Assembly: GCF_021991875.1 (NCBI RefSeq)
Contig: NZ_JAHLKR010000001.1
Coordinates: 163,148-227,147 of the forward strand
From: Mycetohabitans sp. B8
GTDB lineage: Bacteria > Pseudomonadota > Gammaproteobacteria > Burkholderiales > Burkholderiaceae
Reading direction: 5' to 3'
DNA length: 64,000 nucleotides
The stretch's first letter is position 1; each line of letters starts with the position of its first letter. The translations under genes and the position numbers were made by a program. Below are positions 1 to 9,084 of the stretch, piece by piece. Below the pieces are notes generated by a model, which had not been told where the DNA came from, searched no databases, and was given only the letters and a program-made list of their open reading frames with translations.

Positions 1-179
1 TTGCGTGTCATCGTCAGCGTCGCCATCGATACCAGGAGGCCCGCAATCACCAGCACCACTAGCATTTCCAGCAGCGTGAAGCCGGCCATCGCGCGCATAC
101 CTCGGCGCGGCTGCACGCGGCCGGCATCGCGCGCCGCGGCGCCACGGGCGATCATCGCCACGCCCATCACACGGGCCAT
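1..179 (-). CDS. gspH: Type II secretion minor pseudopilin GspH (partial, C-terminus outside window)
   Basis: Only the first 59 codons are present; the gene runs off the left edge. The N-terminus is basic and is followed by a type IV prepilin motif, glycine then FTLLEM, with the conserved Glu at +5 and a hydrophobic helix behind it (LVVLVIAGLLVS). GspH is a minor pseudopilin at the tip of the type II secretion pseudopilus in the inner membrane and periplasm. It is cleaved and N-methylated by the prepilin peptidase. It lies 22 bases downstream of gspG on the same strand, as in gspG-H-I-J operons. Assignment as GspH rather than another minor pseudopilin rests on this order. The ATG at 179 is the first in frame; ATGs nearer the prepilin motif are possible alternative starts. 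Confidence 0.8.
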   Translation of the reverse strand, partial: MARVMGVAMIARGAAARDAGRVQPRRGMRAMAGFTLLEMLVVLVIAGLLVSMATLTMTR

Positions 180-201
180 CTATTGCGCGCCGGCTCGCGC
201 A

Positions 202-666
202 TTACTGCCACGAGCCGATGTCGGCGTCGTTGCCCTCGCCGCCCGGCTTACCATCGGCGCCATAGCTGAACACGTCGATTTCGCCGTGCACGCCCGGGTT
301 CAGGTACTGGTACGGGTTACCCCAAGGATCATTCGGCAGCTTCTCGAGGTAGCCCCCTTCCTTCCAATTGTTTGGCACCGGATCCGTCGACGGCTTCTGG
401 ATCAACGCACGCAAACCTTGCTCCTGTGTCGGATACCGGCCGTTGTCGAGCCGGTACAGCTTCAGCGCATCCATGATCGTATGGATGTCCTGGCCCGCCG
501 CCACGCGGCGTGCCTGGTCGGGACGACTCATGATCTTGGGCACCACCAGGGCGGCCAAGATCCCAAGAATCGCGATCACGACCATGATCTCAATCAGCGT
601 GAATCCACGCTGGCGGCGCGCCGGCGTGCCGGCCTGGCGGCGAATCGTTGGTCTTGCGTATTGCAT
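202..666 (-). CDS. gspG: Type II secretion major pseudopilin GspG
   Basis: This 154-residue protein is the major subunit of the type II secretion pseudopilus, which pushes folded exoproteins through the GspD secretin. The prepilin peptidase site is at Gly21-Phe22 (RG|FTLIEI) with Glu at mature position 5. A hydrophobic helix follows, then the GspG signature region with [19 protein letters not shown] and a C-terminal part rich in Asp, Gly and Asn ([18 protein letters not shown]) that matches the calcium-binding loop of the family. Length is normal for the family. The gene heads a minus-strand run with gspH, and it is separated from the gspD-E-F cluster by the oppositely oriented gspC. Confidence 0.95.
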   Translation of the reverse strand: MQYARPTIRRQAGTPARRQRGFTLIEIMVVIAILGILAALVVPKIMSRPDQARRVAAGQDIHTIMDALKLYRLDNGRYPTQEQGLRALIQKPSTDPVPNNWKEGGYLEKLPNDPWGNPYQYLNPGVHGEIDVFSYGADGKPGGEGNDADIGSWQ

Positions 667-914
667 TCCTACCTCGTTACTCGGTTACTTGAATTGACTG
701 GAAAAAAGTTAACGCGACGCGCCGGTGCATCAGCGTTCATCGACCGGCCTCGTGCCGCGACCATTTTAAGCCGCTGCCTGGACGGCCAATCCGCGCGGCC
801 GCCGTTTCGCCCTCCCCCGTGGCGCCATGACGCACGGACTCGCCATACCGTTTGCTGCGCTCCGGCGCGTCATGCACGCTCCTCAATGTCATATAAGCCC
901 GTACAATATCTATC

Positions 915-1346
915 ATGAACTTCCTGACTCAACGCCTTGCGGTGCGGCTTGCATCGCTCGCCTTGTTCGCCGTGCTGTGCGCGACCGTCACTTACTGGGT
1001 CGTCACGCTCGGCTCCCGCGACACCGCGCCGCTTCCGGCCGCCGCGCCGGGCCGCCTGCCGGTCACCATCGACGCAGCTCAGACCCTGTTCGGTTCACAC
1101 GCCGGCGACACGCGCGCGGCCGACATCCACCTATCCGGCATCCTCGCGCTGGCCGACGGCGCGGCCGCCATCGTGTCGTACGGCACCGATCCAGCCCGCG
1201 CGATATCGCTGAACAGCCCGATCGCGCGGGGTGTGAAGCTCATCGCCGTGCGACAGCGCTCGATCGTTGTCGAACGCAATGGCAGACGCTCGGAAATCTT
1301 TCTGCCGCCCAACGCACCAGGCCAACCAACGATCTACGTGCGCTGA
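915..1346 (+). CDS. gspC: Type II secretion system protein GspC, short form
   Basis: The product has 143 residues: a short cytoplasmic N-terminus, one membrane helix at about residues 10-32 (LASLALFAVLCATVTYWVV), then a periplasmic homology region (VTIDAAQTLFG, IHLSGILALADGAAAIVSYG, ARGVKLIAVRQRSIVVERNGR). GspC links the inner-membrane platform to the GspD secretin. Enterobacterial and Vibrio GspC proteins are about twice as long and carry a C-terminal PDZ or coiled-coil domain that is absent here. The gene is transcribed opposite to gspG/H on one side and converges with gspF on the other. Recognition is based on the HR-domain pattern plus its position within the gsp cluster. Confidence 0.8.
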   Translation: MNFLTQRLAVRLASLALFAVLCATVTYWVVTLGSRDTAPLPAAAPGRLPVTIDAAQTLFGSHAGDTRAADIHLSGILALADGAAAIVSYGTDPARAISLNSPIARGVKLIAVRQRSIVVERNGRRSEIFLPPNAPGQPTIYVR

Positions 1347-1391
1347 ACCGCAGGCGCTGAATCACGGGCGCGGCGACCACCGCCGCGACGC

Positions 1392-2600
1392 TCAGCCCAC
1401 CATGTTGTTCAACTCGATGATCGGCAGCATCACCGCCAGCACGATCACCAACACCACCCCGCCCATCGCGAGGATCAACAGCGGTTCCAGCAAGCTGGTC
1501 AGGAACATCGTGCGCCGCTCCAGTTCCAGCGCCTCGCCTTCCGATGCGCGGTCGAGCATCGACGTCACGTCACCCGTCGCCTCGCCGGAGCGAATCAAAT
1601 GCACCAGCACCGGCGGAAAGGTGCGCGTATTACCCAACGCGCGTGACAGCGAGGTTCCCTCGCGCACGCGCACGATCGCCTGGTCTACCAGCGAGCGCAT
1701 GGCACGGTTGTTCAATGTTTCCCCGGCGGCCTGAAGCGCGCGCAGGATTGGCACGCCGGCAGCGGTCAGGATTCCGAGCGTTGACGCGAAGCGCACCGTG
1801 TTGTAGCCGCGTACCAGCTTGCCGGCGAGCGGCGCGCCGAGCAGCCAGCGATCGAACGCCAGGCGCGGCCCGCTTTGCTGCAGGATGCGACGCACGAGCC
1901 AGACCGTGACCCCTACGGTCAACAGGATCGCCCACCAGCCGTGCCGCACGAACGAGGACAGCGACATCATCATCACCGTTAGCCATGGCAATTGCTGTTT
2001 CGTGCTTGCGAACACGCTGACCACTTGCGGCACCACGTAGCTGAGCAGGAACGTCACAATGACGAACGCCACCAGCGTGACAATGGCAGGGTACGTGAAG
2101 GCGAGTTGGATCTTCGAGCGCAGCGCGTTGCGCTGCTCGATATAGTCGGCCAGCCGGGACAGCACGAGCCCGAGCTTGCCGGTATGCTCACCGGCCGACA
2201 CCAGTGCACGATAGATATCCGGGAAATCGCGCGGATGCTGCGCCAGCGCGCCGGCCAGAGACTGACCGCCGAGCACTTCGGCACGGATGGCGGCAATTAA
2301 CTCGCGGATGTACTCGCGCTCGGCTTGGTCCGTTAGCACACCGAGCGCTTCGTCCAACGGCAGCCCGGCGATCAACAGGCTGGCCAGCTGCCGCGTAAAC
2401 AGTGCCTGCTCGCGCTGCGACAGCTTGCGACCGAATACCAGCCGCTGGCTGCGCTCGCCGCTGCCAGCGGCCTCGACCAGTAGCGGCGTCAACCTTTGCG
2501 TGCGCAACTGGGCACGCGCGGCGCGCGCGCTGTCGGCCTCGACTACGCCGCGTTGCGACTTGCCTGTGGCGTCGATCGCCTCGAATCGGAAAGCGGGCAT
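1392..2600 (-). CDS. gspF: Type II secretion inner-membrane platform protein GspF
   Basis: This 402-residue polytopic protein forms the inner-membrane platform that couples the GspE ATPase to the pseudopilus. Two T2SF cytoplasmic domains are visible, each followed by hydrophobic segments. The first membrane segment is near residues 168-195 (TYPAIVTLVAFVIVTFLLSY), a second is near 220-235, and a third lies at the C-terminus (LEPLLILAMGGVVLVIVLA). The family pattern SLAGALAQHPRDFPDIYRAL and its second-domain counterpart SLSRALGNTRTFPPVLVHLI are both present. It starts 12 bases after the gspE stop, so D-E-F form one minus-strand operon. Confidence 0.95.
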   Translation of the reverse strand: MPAFRFEAIDATGKSQRGVVEADSARAARAQLRTQRLTPLLVEAAGSGERSQRLVFGRKLSQREQALFTRQLASLLIAGLPLDEALGVLTDQAEREYIRELIAAIRAEVLGGQSLAGALAQHPRDFPDIYRALVSAGEHTGKLGLVLSRLADYIEQRNALRSKIQLAFTYPAIVTLVAFVIVTFLLSYVVPQVVSVFASTKQQLPWLTVMMMSLSSFVRHGWWAILLTVGVTVWLVRRILQQSGPRLAFDRWLLGAPLAGKLVRGYNTVRFASTLGILTAAGVPILRALQAAGETLNNRAMRSLVDQAIVRVREGTSLSRALGNTRTFPPVLVHLIRSGEATGDVTSMLDRASEGEALELERRTMFLTSLLEPLLILAMGGVVLVIVLAVMLPIIELNNMVG

Positions 2601-2612
2601 AGGCAGTCCGTA

Positions 2613-4139
2613 TTATTCGCCGCCGGTCACGCGCAGCACTTCCTCGAGCGAGGTCACGCCGGTGTCGAGCCAGCGCTGCGCATCCTCGCGCAATGTACGC
2701 ATGCCGCTCGCGCGTGCGCGCTGGAGCAGTTCGGCATCCGATGCATTGCGGTGAATCAACGTGCGGATCGCGTCATCAATCACCAACAATTCATAGACGC
2801 CACGGCGGCCGGTATAACCCGAGTGGCCACATTTGTCGCAACCGACCGGATGCCACTGCACGCGGCCATCCTCGACGCTCTGTCGCTTGCATACCGGACA
2901 CAACTGGCGCACCAAACGTTGCGCAAGCACGCCCAGCAGGCTCGACGCGAGCAGATAGGGCTCCACACCCATGTCGGTGAGCCGCGTCACCGCGGATGCT
3001 GCATCGTTGGTGTGCAACGTGGCCAGCACCAGGTGCCCGGTCAGCGACGCCTGCACCGCAATCTGCGCCGTCTCCAGATCCCGGATTTCACCAATCATGA
3101 TGATGTCCGGGTCCTGCCGCAAGATGGAGCGCAGCGCGCGGGCAAAATTCATCCCGATGCGATCGTTGACCTGCGTCTGCCCAATGCCGGACAAATCGTA
3201 CTCAATCGGATCCTCGACCGTCATGATGTTCGACGTCTCGGTCTCCAGCCGCGACAGCGCCGCGTACAACGTCGTGGTCTTGCCCGAACCGGTCGGACCG
3301 GTCACCAGCACGATGCCGTGCGGGCGTCCAATCAGCTTGTCAAACTGCGCAAGCGTATCGGGGCCCATTCCCAGCCGCTCCAAGTTCAATCGCTGCGCGT
3401 CCTTTTCGAGCAGCCGCAGCACCGCGCGTTCGCCATGACCGGTGGGCAACGTCGATACCCGGACATCGACCGGACGCCCGCCGACGCGCAACGTGATGCG
3501 TCCGTCCTGCGGTAGGCGCTTTTCGGCGATGTCCAGTTGCGCCATGATCTTGATGCGCGAGATCAGCGCACCATGCAGCGCCTTTTTGGGCCGCACCACG
3601 TCGCGCAACGTGCCGTCCACGCGAAAGCGCACGACTGACGTGTTCTCAAACGGCTCGATGTGGATATCCGACGCGCCTTCGCGGGCAGCCTGCGTGAGCA
3701 GCGCATTGATCATCCGAATAATCGGCGCATCGTCCTCGGACTCGAGCAGATCCTCGACCTCTGGAATGTCCTGCATCAACCTGGACAAGTCGACTTCGCC
3801 CTCGACCTCGCCGACCACTTGCGCGGCGCTGCCGTCCTGCCGCGCGTACGCGCTGTTGATCGCCTGCGTCAACTCGTCTGACGGCAAGCGGGTCAGCGTC
3901 AGCGCACCGAAGTTGCGTGCCACCTCGGCCAGCGCCGCGGCACTAGTGCGCTCGCTGATCCACACATCCAGTCCACTGGCGTGCTGGTGCGCGATCAGGA
4001 TCTGGCCGCTGCGCGCGAACGCGTAAGGCAGCAGCCGCGCGGCCAACGGCGACGGCGGCTCGCGGTCAGCAACAGTTTCGTTCGAAGCAGTCACGGTACG
4101 CATCGACAGACCCGTCTGTACAGAAAGGGCAGGCGTCAC
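2613..4139 (-). CDS. gspE: Type II secretion traffic ATPase GspE
   Basis: This 508-residue cytoplasmic ATPase of the GspE/PilB family powers pseudopilus assembly. Visible motifs are Walker A (GPTGSGKTTTLY), an Asp box (MTVEDPIEYDL), Walker B (DPDIIMIGEIRD), a His box (LVLATLHTNDA) and a tetracysteine zinc module with Cys414, Cys417, Cys434 and Cys437 (CPVC and CDKC). Length is normal for the family. Its ATG overlaps the gspD stop by four bases (ATGA), indicating translational coupling. A second Met at residue 13 could also be the start, but the overlapping ATG fits the operon better. Confidence 0.95.
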   Translation of the reverse strand: MTPALSVQTGLSMRTVTASNETVADREPPSPLAARLLPYAFARSGQILIAHQHASGLDVWISERTSAAALAEVARNFGALTLTRLPSDELTQAINSAYARQDGSAAQVVGEVEGEVDLSRLMQDIPEVEDLLESEDDAPIIRMINALLTQAAREGASDIHIEPFENTSVVRFRVDGTLRDVVRPKKALHGALISRIKIMAQLDIAEKRLPQDGRITLRVGGRPVDVRVSTLPTGHGERAVLRLLEKDAQRLNLERLGMGPDTLAQFDKLIGRPHGIVLVTGPTGSGKTTTLYAALSRLETETSNIMTVEDPIEYDLSGIGQTQVNDRIGMNFARALRSILRQDPDIIMIGEIRDLETAQIAVQASLTGHLVLATLHTNDAASAVTRLTDMGVEPYLLASSLLGVLAQRLVRQLCPVCKRQSVEDGRVQWHPVGCDKCGHSGYTGRRGVYELLVIDDAIRTLIHRNASDAELLQRARASGMRTLREDAQRWLDTGVTSLEEVLRVTGGE

Positions 4140-6619
4140 GGATGCTGTCCGGGCGCCACCATGGAATCGGCCGGCGACGCTGGCACAGGCGACGCGCCCA
4201 CAGGTGCAGCGGCATTGCCAACAGACACGCCAGGTGCGTTGGACACCTCGGCTGCCTCGGACACCCCGGGTGCATCAGACACATCGGGTGCGGCGCCAAC
4301 AGACGGCGGCGCGCTCGCCGCCGCAGCGCCGTTGCCGCGTGCATCAGCTCCATTGCCATGGTACGACCCGCCTCGACTATATGTCGAGCGCAGGTCGAAC
4401 ACGTTGTTCGCCGCAGGCCCGCCGCCCTCGCTCGGCCCTAGCGGCGCGGGCGGCAGCAACGGCGTTTCGCGGTCCTTGACAATCCGGTTATCCGATTGGT
4501 ATGCAGCCTGCTCGGCACGCAAATACTCGTAGCGGTCCAGCGCCAGCTGGCTACTGGTGGCCTGGTCGCGCACGATCACCGGACGCAGGAACACCATCAG
4601 GTTCGATTTCGTGCGCGTCTTCGATTCGCTGCGGAACAGACTGCCGAGCACCGGGATATTGCCCAGCCATGGCACCTTCGAATTGCCGTTCGCGTAGTTG
4701 TCCTGGATCAAGCCACCGAGCACGATGATCTCGCCGTCGTCCGCAAGCACGGTGGACTGGATCGAGCGCTTGGTGATCGACACACCACCAGGGTTGGACT
4801 GCGTGCCTTGTTGCACAGCGGAATCCTCCTGGTAGATTTGCAGCTTGAGTACGCCGCCCTCGCTGATCTGCGGCTTGATATGCAGCGTGATCCCCACGTC
4901 CTGGCGATCGAACGTGTTGAACGCGGAGACCGAGGTCGTCGTATTGGCGGTCGGCGTCGCGTACGAACCGGTCACCACCGGCACGTTTTGGCCGACCACG
5001 ATCCGCGCTTCTTCATTGTCCAGCGTGATCAGGTTAGGCGTGGACAGGATGTTGGTATCGCTGCTCGTGGCCAGCGCCTGCAACAGGCCGCCCAGGCCGA
5101 AGATCTTGCCAAAGCGGTGTAACAAGCCGATGTTCAGGCCGTTGTTGAGCAGGTTGTTCGGGCCAATCTGTGCAGCCGCGGTGGCCGGGTCCTGCGCGAC
5201 GATGGCACCGGTGGCGCTCAAGCCGACGATGCCCTGGCTGCCGTTTGCATTGAAGTTCGAGCCGCCATACAACCCATTGTTGCCGTTGTTCGACAGTAGC
5301 GCGCCCTGCCATTGGATACCGAGGTTGGCACCAGAGGTCGCGTTCATGTCCACGATCACCGCTTCGATGTAGACCTGCGCCCGGCGCTGGTCAAGCTGAT
5401 CGATCACATTGCGGATGTTCCGGTACAACGGCTCTGGCGCGGTGATGATGAGCGAATTAGTGGCCGGGTCGGCCTGCACGATGCCGCCCTGCGCATTGTC
5501 GTCGTTGCTACTTTCCTTGTTGCCGAAGCGCTGGTCCCTTGACTGTCCGGAGCCGAATCCGCCGGCGCCGCCACTGCCCGACAACGGGTTACTGCTCATG
5601 GCACTGGACCTGGACGAGCCCGACGGCAGCGGTGGCAGCCCAGAGACGCCGGTGGAGCTGCCAAGACCGCCGCCGAACGAATCAGATTTGCCGCCGCTGT
5701 CTTGCAATTCCGAGCCCGTTGCCCCGCGACTGCCCTGTCCAAGCATGCCGCGCAGCGTCTTAGCCATGCGTACCGCTTCGGCGTTGCGCAGCGGCACCAC
5801 GTGGATATTGCCCGGTTGCATCGTCGGCGCGTCCAGCGTCGCAATCAACGATTTCGCCGCCGCCAGCCTTGACGGGCTCACCGCGCGCAGCAGCACTGAA
5901 TTGGTCCGTGGATCAGCGTTCACGCTCACTCGCAGCGTTGCATCGGTGCCGCCGATAGCACCCGGGTCGAGCAGCTTGCCCAGTTGTTGCGCGACATCGA
6001 TTGCGCTGGCGTTCTTCAACGGCACAATCTGCACCTGTGCCCCGGCCGACATGTCCACGCCTCGGATGATCTGACCGATACGGCGCACGTTGTCCGCGTA
6101 ATCGGTCACTACCAGCGTATTGTTCGACGGATAGGCGGCAATTTGGTTATTTGGCGAGATCAATGGCCGCAGCACCGGCAGCAGGTTGTTCGCTGACTCA
6201 TTGCGCAACTGGAACACCTGTGTGACCACTTGGTCGCCGCGGGCCGGCGTCGTGTTGCCGATATAAGTCGGCACGCCTTGCAGCTTCGCATCGGCCTCCG
6301 GCACGACCTTCAGCACACCGTGGTCCTGCACCAGGGCGAAACCCTGCATCCGCAACGCGGACTGCAACGTCTTGAGTGCCTGATCCTGCGGCACCGGCTG
6401 CTCGGAAACGAGATTCAGTTGCCCCTTGACGCGGGGGTCGACAATGATCGTCTTGTTGGTCGCCGCGCCGATTGCCTTGGCGACCTGATCAATCTCGGCA
6501 TCGACAAAATTCAAGGTGACCTGCGCACGAGCGGGCGACGCCCCGAGCACGGCGGCGATCAGACCCGCGACCAGCAGCGAACGCGCCATGCGCCGCGCAG
6601 GAAAACGATTCTGTGTCAT
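4136..6619 (-). CDS. gspD: Type II secretion outer-membrane secretin GspD
   Basis: The product has 827 residues from the ATG at 6619, chosen because it places a clean signal peptide at the N-terminus (MARSLLVAGLIAAVLGA then ASPARAQ). In-frame sequence extends upstream to 6718 but lacks signal-peptide character. The domains in order are N0 (VTLNFVDAEIDQVAKAIG), three KH-like N domains, a Gly/Ser-rich linker inside the third N domain, and the C-terminal secretin barrel (VYIEAVIVDMNATSGANLGI; VPWLGNIPVLGSLFRS). GspD forms the outer-membrane channel of type II secretion. The last roughly 110 residues are a low-complexity Ala/Pro/Val/Ser tail with imperfect repeats of an APGVS unit, which is unusual for a secretin. 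Confidence 0.95.
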   Translation of the reverse strand: MTQNRFPARRMARSLLVAGLIAAVLGASPARAQVTLNFVDAEIDQVAKAIGAATNKTIIVDPRVKGQLNLVSEQPVPQDQALKTLQSALRMQGFALVQDHGVLKVVPEADAKLQGVPTYIGNTTPARGDQVVTQVFQLRNESANNLLPVLRPLISPNNQIAAYPSNNTLVVTDYADNVRRIGQIIRGVDMSAGAQVQIVPLKNASAIDVAQQLGKLLDPGAIGGTDATLRVSVNADPRTNSVLLRAVSPSRLAAAKSLIATLDAPTMQPGNIHVVPLRNAEAVRMAKTLRGMLGQGSRGATGSELQDSGGKSDSFGGGLGSSTGVSGLPPLPSGSSRSSAMSSNPLSGSGGAGGFGSGQSRDQRFGNKESSNDDNAQGGIVQADPATNSLIITAPEPLYRNIRNVIDQLDQRRAQVYIEAVIVDMNATSGANLGIQWQGALLSNNGNNGLYGGSNFNANGSQGIVGLSATGAIVAQDPATAAAQIGPNNLLNNGLNIGLLHRFGKIFGLGGLLQALATSSDTNILSTPNLITLDNEEARIVVGQNVPVVTGSYATPTANTTTSVSAFNTFDRQDVGITLHIKPQISEGGVLKLQIYQEDSAVQQGTQSNPGGVSITKRSIQSTVLADDGEIIVLGGLIQDNYANGNSKVPWLGNIPVLGSLFRSESKTRTKSNLMVFLRPVIVRDQATSSQLALDRYEYLRAEQAAYQSDNRIVKDRETPLLPPAPLGPSEGGGPAANNVFDLRSTYSRGGSYHGNGADARGNGAAAASAPPSVGAAPDVSDAPGVSEAAEVSNAPGVSVGNAAAPVGASPVPASPADSMVAPGQHP

Positions 6620-7115
6620 TGGATAGTGATGTTTGGCGCCGGCCGGGCAGTGCTCAGGCCGATCAATTATGCAAGCAGCTTGGGGTGACACCGCAAAAGA
6701 TGCCGTGCGCGGTGCCAAAACTGCAACATTAACAGCTTTTTATGTTTGAACTATCACAAGAGCGATCATTCATTGAATTCGGACAAAAAACTATCCTTAA
6801 GCGATCCTTACTGTACACGCATGCGTCACAATGGCAAAAATGCCGGCGGCAGACTATTGTGCCTGCCGCTTCTGTGGGCAAACGCCTAGTTCTGCTGCCT
6901 ATCGTGCCAGATGATGGGCCACGCGCGGCGCAACTCGGCGGCGCACCGCGCAGTGACGCGTGCCGGCGCGAAGCCATGCTTCAAACCAGGCATCCCGATG
7001 CGCTACCATGAGCGACGAAGTGGCACGAAGGTGCGCGTGCTGGCCCGTACCGCGCCGGGGTCGCCGCACATTGTACACGCTGGGTGCCGCCTTGAAACTG
7101 CTCCTGTCCGAAACG
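6620..7115. other. Intergenic region between gspD and the transglycosylase gene
   Basis: No convincing gene is seen in these roughly 500 bases. The part around 6720-6830 is clearly more A/T-rich than its surroundings and probably holds the promoter of the minus-strand gspDEF operon. Short open frames here have no recognisable domains. Confidence 0.5.
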
Positions 7116-7565
7116 ATGAACCTGAGATCCGTCACCTCGATCGCCTTTGCCGCCAGCGTGCTCGCGCTGACGTCGCCGCGCGCGCATGCGGACTGCTTCG
7201 ACAACGCGGCTGCCTATCATCACGTGAATCCACTGATCCTGCGCGCGATCGCGTGGCAGGAGTCGCACAACCGGCCTGATGCCCTGCATAAGAACGCGAA
7301 CGGCTCGATCGACTATGGCCTGATGCAGATCAACTCGATCCACCTGCCCAAGCTCGCGTCGTATGGCATCTCGCACCAGACGCTCATGGAACCATGCAAG
7401 GCCGTCTATATCGCCGCCTGGCACTTGCGGCGCCAAATGGACAAGTACGGCAATACCTGGCAGGCGGTCGGCTCTTACCATTCCGAAACACCGGCGCTGC
7501 GCGACAAGTACGCCAAGCAGATTATGGCGATCCTGAACAAGTGGAACCTACTCGCGCAGCGCTGA
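7116..7565 (+). CDS. Lytic transglycosylase, SLT / IagB-VirB1 type
   Basis: This is a 149-residue secreted muramidase-like enzyme that cleaves peptidoglycan between MurNAc and GlcNAc to make space for envelope-spanning machines. A signal peptide is visible (SIAFAASVLALTSPRAHA). The mature part holds the transglycosylase core: catalytic Glu49 in AIAWQESHN, then GSIDYGLMQINSIH and the later AVGSYHSETPALRDKYA. The small single-domain size matches accessory transglycosylases of secretion and pilus systems. Its neighbour is the type II secretion cluster, although it is divergent from gspD. ATG 7116 is chosen; an in-frame TTG at 7092 is a possible earlier start. Confidence 0.85.
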   Translation: MNLRSVTSIAFAASVLALTSPRAHADCFDNAAAYHHVNPLILRAIAWQESHNRPDALHKNANGSIDYGLMQINSIHLPKLASYGISHQTLMEPCKAVYIAAWHLRRQMDKYGNTWQAVGSYHSETPALRDKYAKQIMAILNKWNLLAQR

Positions 7566-7612
7566 GTTGAGCAGCGCGAGCGGCGGCGGCAGGCGTAGAA
7601 TACGGCGATGAC

Positions 7613-8359
7613 TTGCGCCCCCTCCCTGTTACCGTGCTCTGTGGTTTTCTTGGCGCCGGCAAGACTACACTGCTCAATCATATCCTCGCGAACCGCACCG
7701 GCTTACGCGTGGCCGTCATCGTCAACGATGTCGCATCAGTCAATATCGATGCGCAACGGGTACGCGGCGAGCGCACCAGGCTGGCTCGCGTCGCTGCACC
7801 ACGATGATCCCGGCGAGGCCGACGCATTCGGCATCAGCAATGGGGTGTATCGGTCGCGCCGGCCGTTTCATCCGCAACGGTTCTGGGACCTGCTGCACGA
7901 CGAGACTGCCTGGCGCGGCGTGCTGCGCGGCAAGGGTTTTTTCTGGCTTGCTCCCCGCAACGACCTTGCCGGCACGCTGTCTCAGGCCGGCACGGACCGG
8001 CCGGGGCATGGTGGGCTGCCCAGCCGCGCGACACGTGGCCGCGAGACGACGCGTTCCTGTCGGAGTTGGAAGCGGACTGGCATGGGGATTGGAGTGACCC
8101 GACGATCGGTGATCGTCGCCAGGAACTCGTGCTGATCGGCGCGCATCTAGATCGCGATGCGTGGCAAGCACGGCTCGACGCGTGCGTGCTAACCGATGCG
8201 CAATGGCAAGCAAGACAACAGGGCACCGATCCGTCGGCATGGCAAGAATTCGCCGACCCGTTTCCGCAATGGAGCGAAACGTTTGATCACGTCAGCGATG
8301 TCGATGATCCGCCCGGGAACACACCCGGGTTGCCGGCGTTCGCCAGCCAGTCAATGTGA
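7613..8359 (+). pseudogene. Collapsed CobW/COG0523-family GTPase gene
   Basis: The start reads [20 protein letters not shown], the N-terminus and Walker A of a CobW/ZigA-type metallochaperone GTPase. The frame then jumps. A second frame from about 7780 encodes a CobW C-terminal-domain part (GVYRSRRPFHPQRFWDLL, RGKGFFWLAPRND). A third stretch from about 8066 returns to the first frame (RRQELVLIGAHLDRD). The Walker B and GTPase middle portion, roughly 150 or more residues, is missing. This is at least one large internal deletion plus two frameshifts, so the gene cannot make a working GTPase. Family members supply metals such as zinc to enzymes under limitation. Confidence 0.85.
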
Positions 8360-8371
8360 ACCACGGTGCCG

Positions 8372-8407
8372 CGCGCCACGCCCGGCGTGCTCGCTGGGCG
8401 TGGCGCG
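8372..8407. terminator. 12-bp perfect inverted repeat between convergent genes
   Basis: CGCGCCACGCCC at 8372-8383 pairs perfectly with 8396-8407 around a 12-base loop. It lies between the cobW pseudogene and the convergent hupB stop. It lacks a U-tract, so intrinsic termination is not certain; transcript-end stabilisation is equally possible. Confidence 0.45.
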
Positions 8408-8460
8408 GGGAAAGTGCACCCGCTCGCGAGCGGCGGGCGGCACGCCTGCCAGCGTAGCGG

Positions 8461-8739
8461 TTAACGCTTGTTGACGGCGTCCTTGAACGCCTTGCCGGCC
8501 GTGAACTTAACTGTCTTTGCAGCGGGAATCTTGATCGTCTCACCGGTCTTCGGGTTACGGCCGGTGCGCGCCGCGCGCTTGCCCGAGCCAAAGCTGCCGA
8601 AGCCGATCAACTGGACGCTGTCGCCCTTAGACACGGCCTTCTTAATGACTTCGAGCAGCGTGTCGAGCGTCTCGCCGGTTTGCGCCTTGCTGGCGCCGGT
8701 CTGCGCGGCGACCGCGTCGATCAGTTCCTGTTTGTTCAT
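8461..8739 (-). CDS. hupB: DNA-binding protein HU, beta type
   Basis: This 92-residue nucleoid-associated protein has the full HU/IHF fold: two N-terminal helices ([18 protein letters not shown]), the central beta part ([20 protein letters not shown]), the arm motif RNPKTGE and the C-terminal helix ([14 protein letters not shown]). Dimers bend and wrap DNA without strong sequence preference and assist DnaA-dependent replication initiation. It stands alone and is divergent from mnmC. Length is exactly that of the family. The gene lies a few kilobases from the candidate replication origin. Confidence 0.95.
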
Positions 8740-9084
8740 ACGTATCCTTTTAAAGTTGGTTGATTACGAACGCCACAAACGCGCCGATTATACGTGCGCG
8801 CGCCATGGCGTCGAGCCCCGCGATCTTGCTGCAAGCGTTCCCCGCACCCCCTGCGGCGATGGGACATCAGCGTTGCTGCCTCCCGGCCCAGACTGACATA
8901 CTCCCACGTGCGTGGACGGCACTTGATATGATAACCACGGCAAACCCTTTGTTGACAAGGGTTCTGCAGAATTTACCTGCTCTTTCACGCGCTGTGTGCA
9001 GTTTGTGCCGAAAAGGAATGCGATGTTCGCTCCCATCCCGATAAAAACCTGGCCAGCGTTGGTTTTTGCCAACGTTCGAGCTCG
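8740..9084. promoter_or_regulatory. Divergent hupB/mnmC promoter region
   Basis: This non-coding region separates two divergent genes and must carry both promoters. A perfect 7-bp inverted repeat (AACCCTT and AAGGGTT, 8943-8963) overlaps a TTGACA at 8952-8957, which could be a -35 element reading toward mnmC. No clear -10 follows at ideal spacing, so this is tentative. Confidence 0.35.

Noticed and set aside
2496..3515. 339-codon plus-strand open frame over gspF/gspE
   Set aside because: Shadow of gspE and gspF; no recognisable domains and no ribosome binding site.
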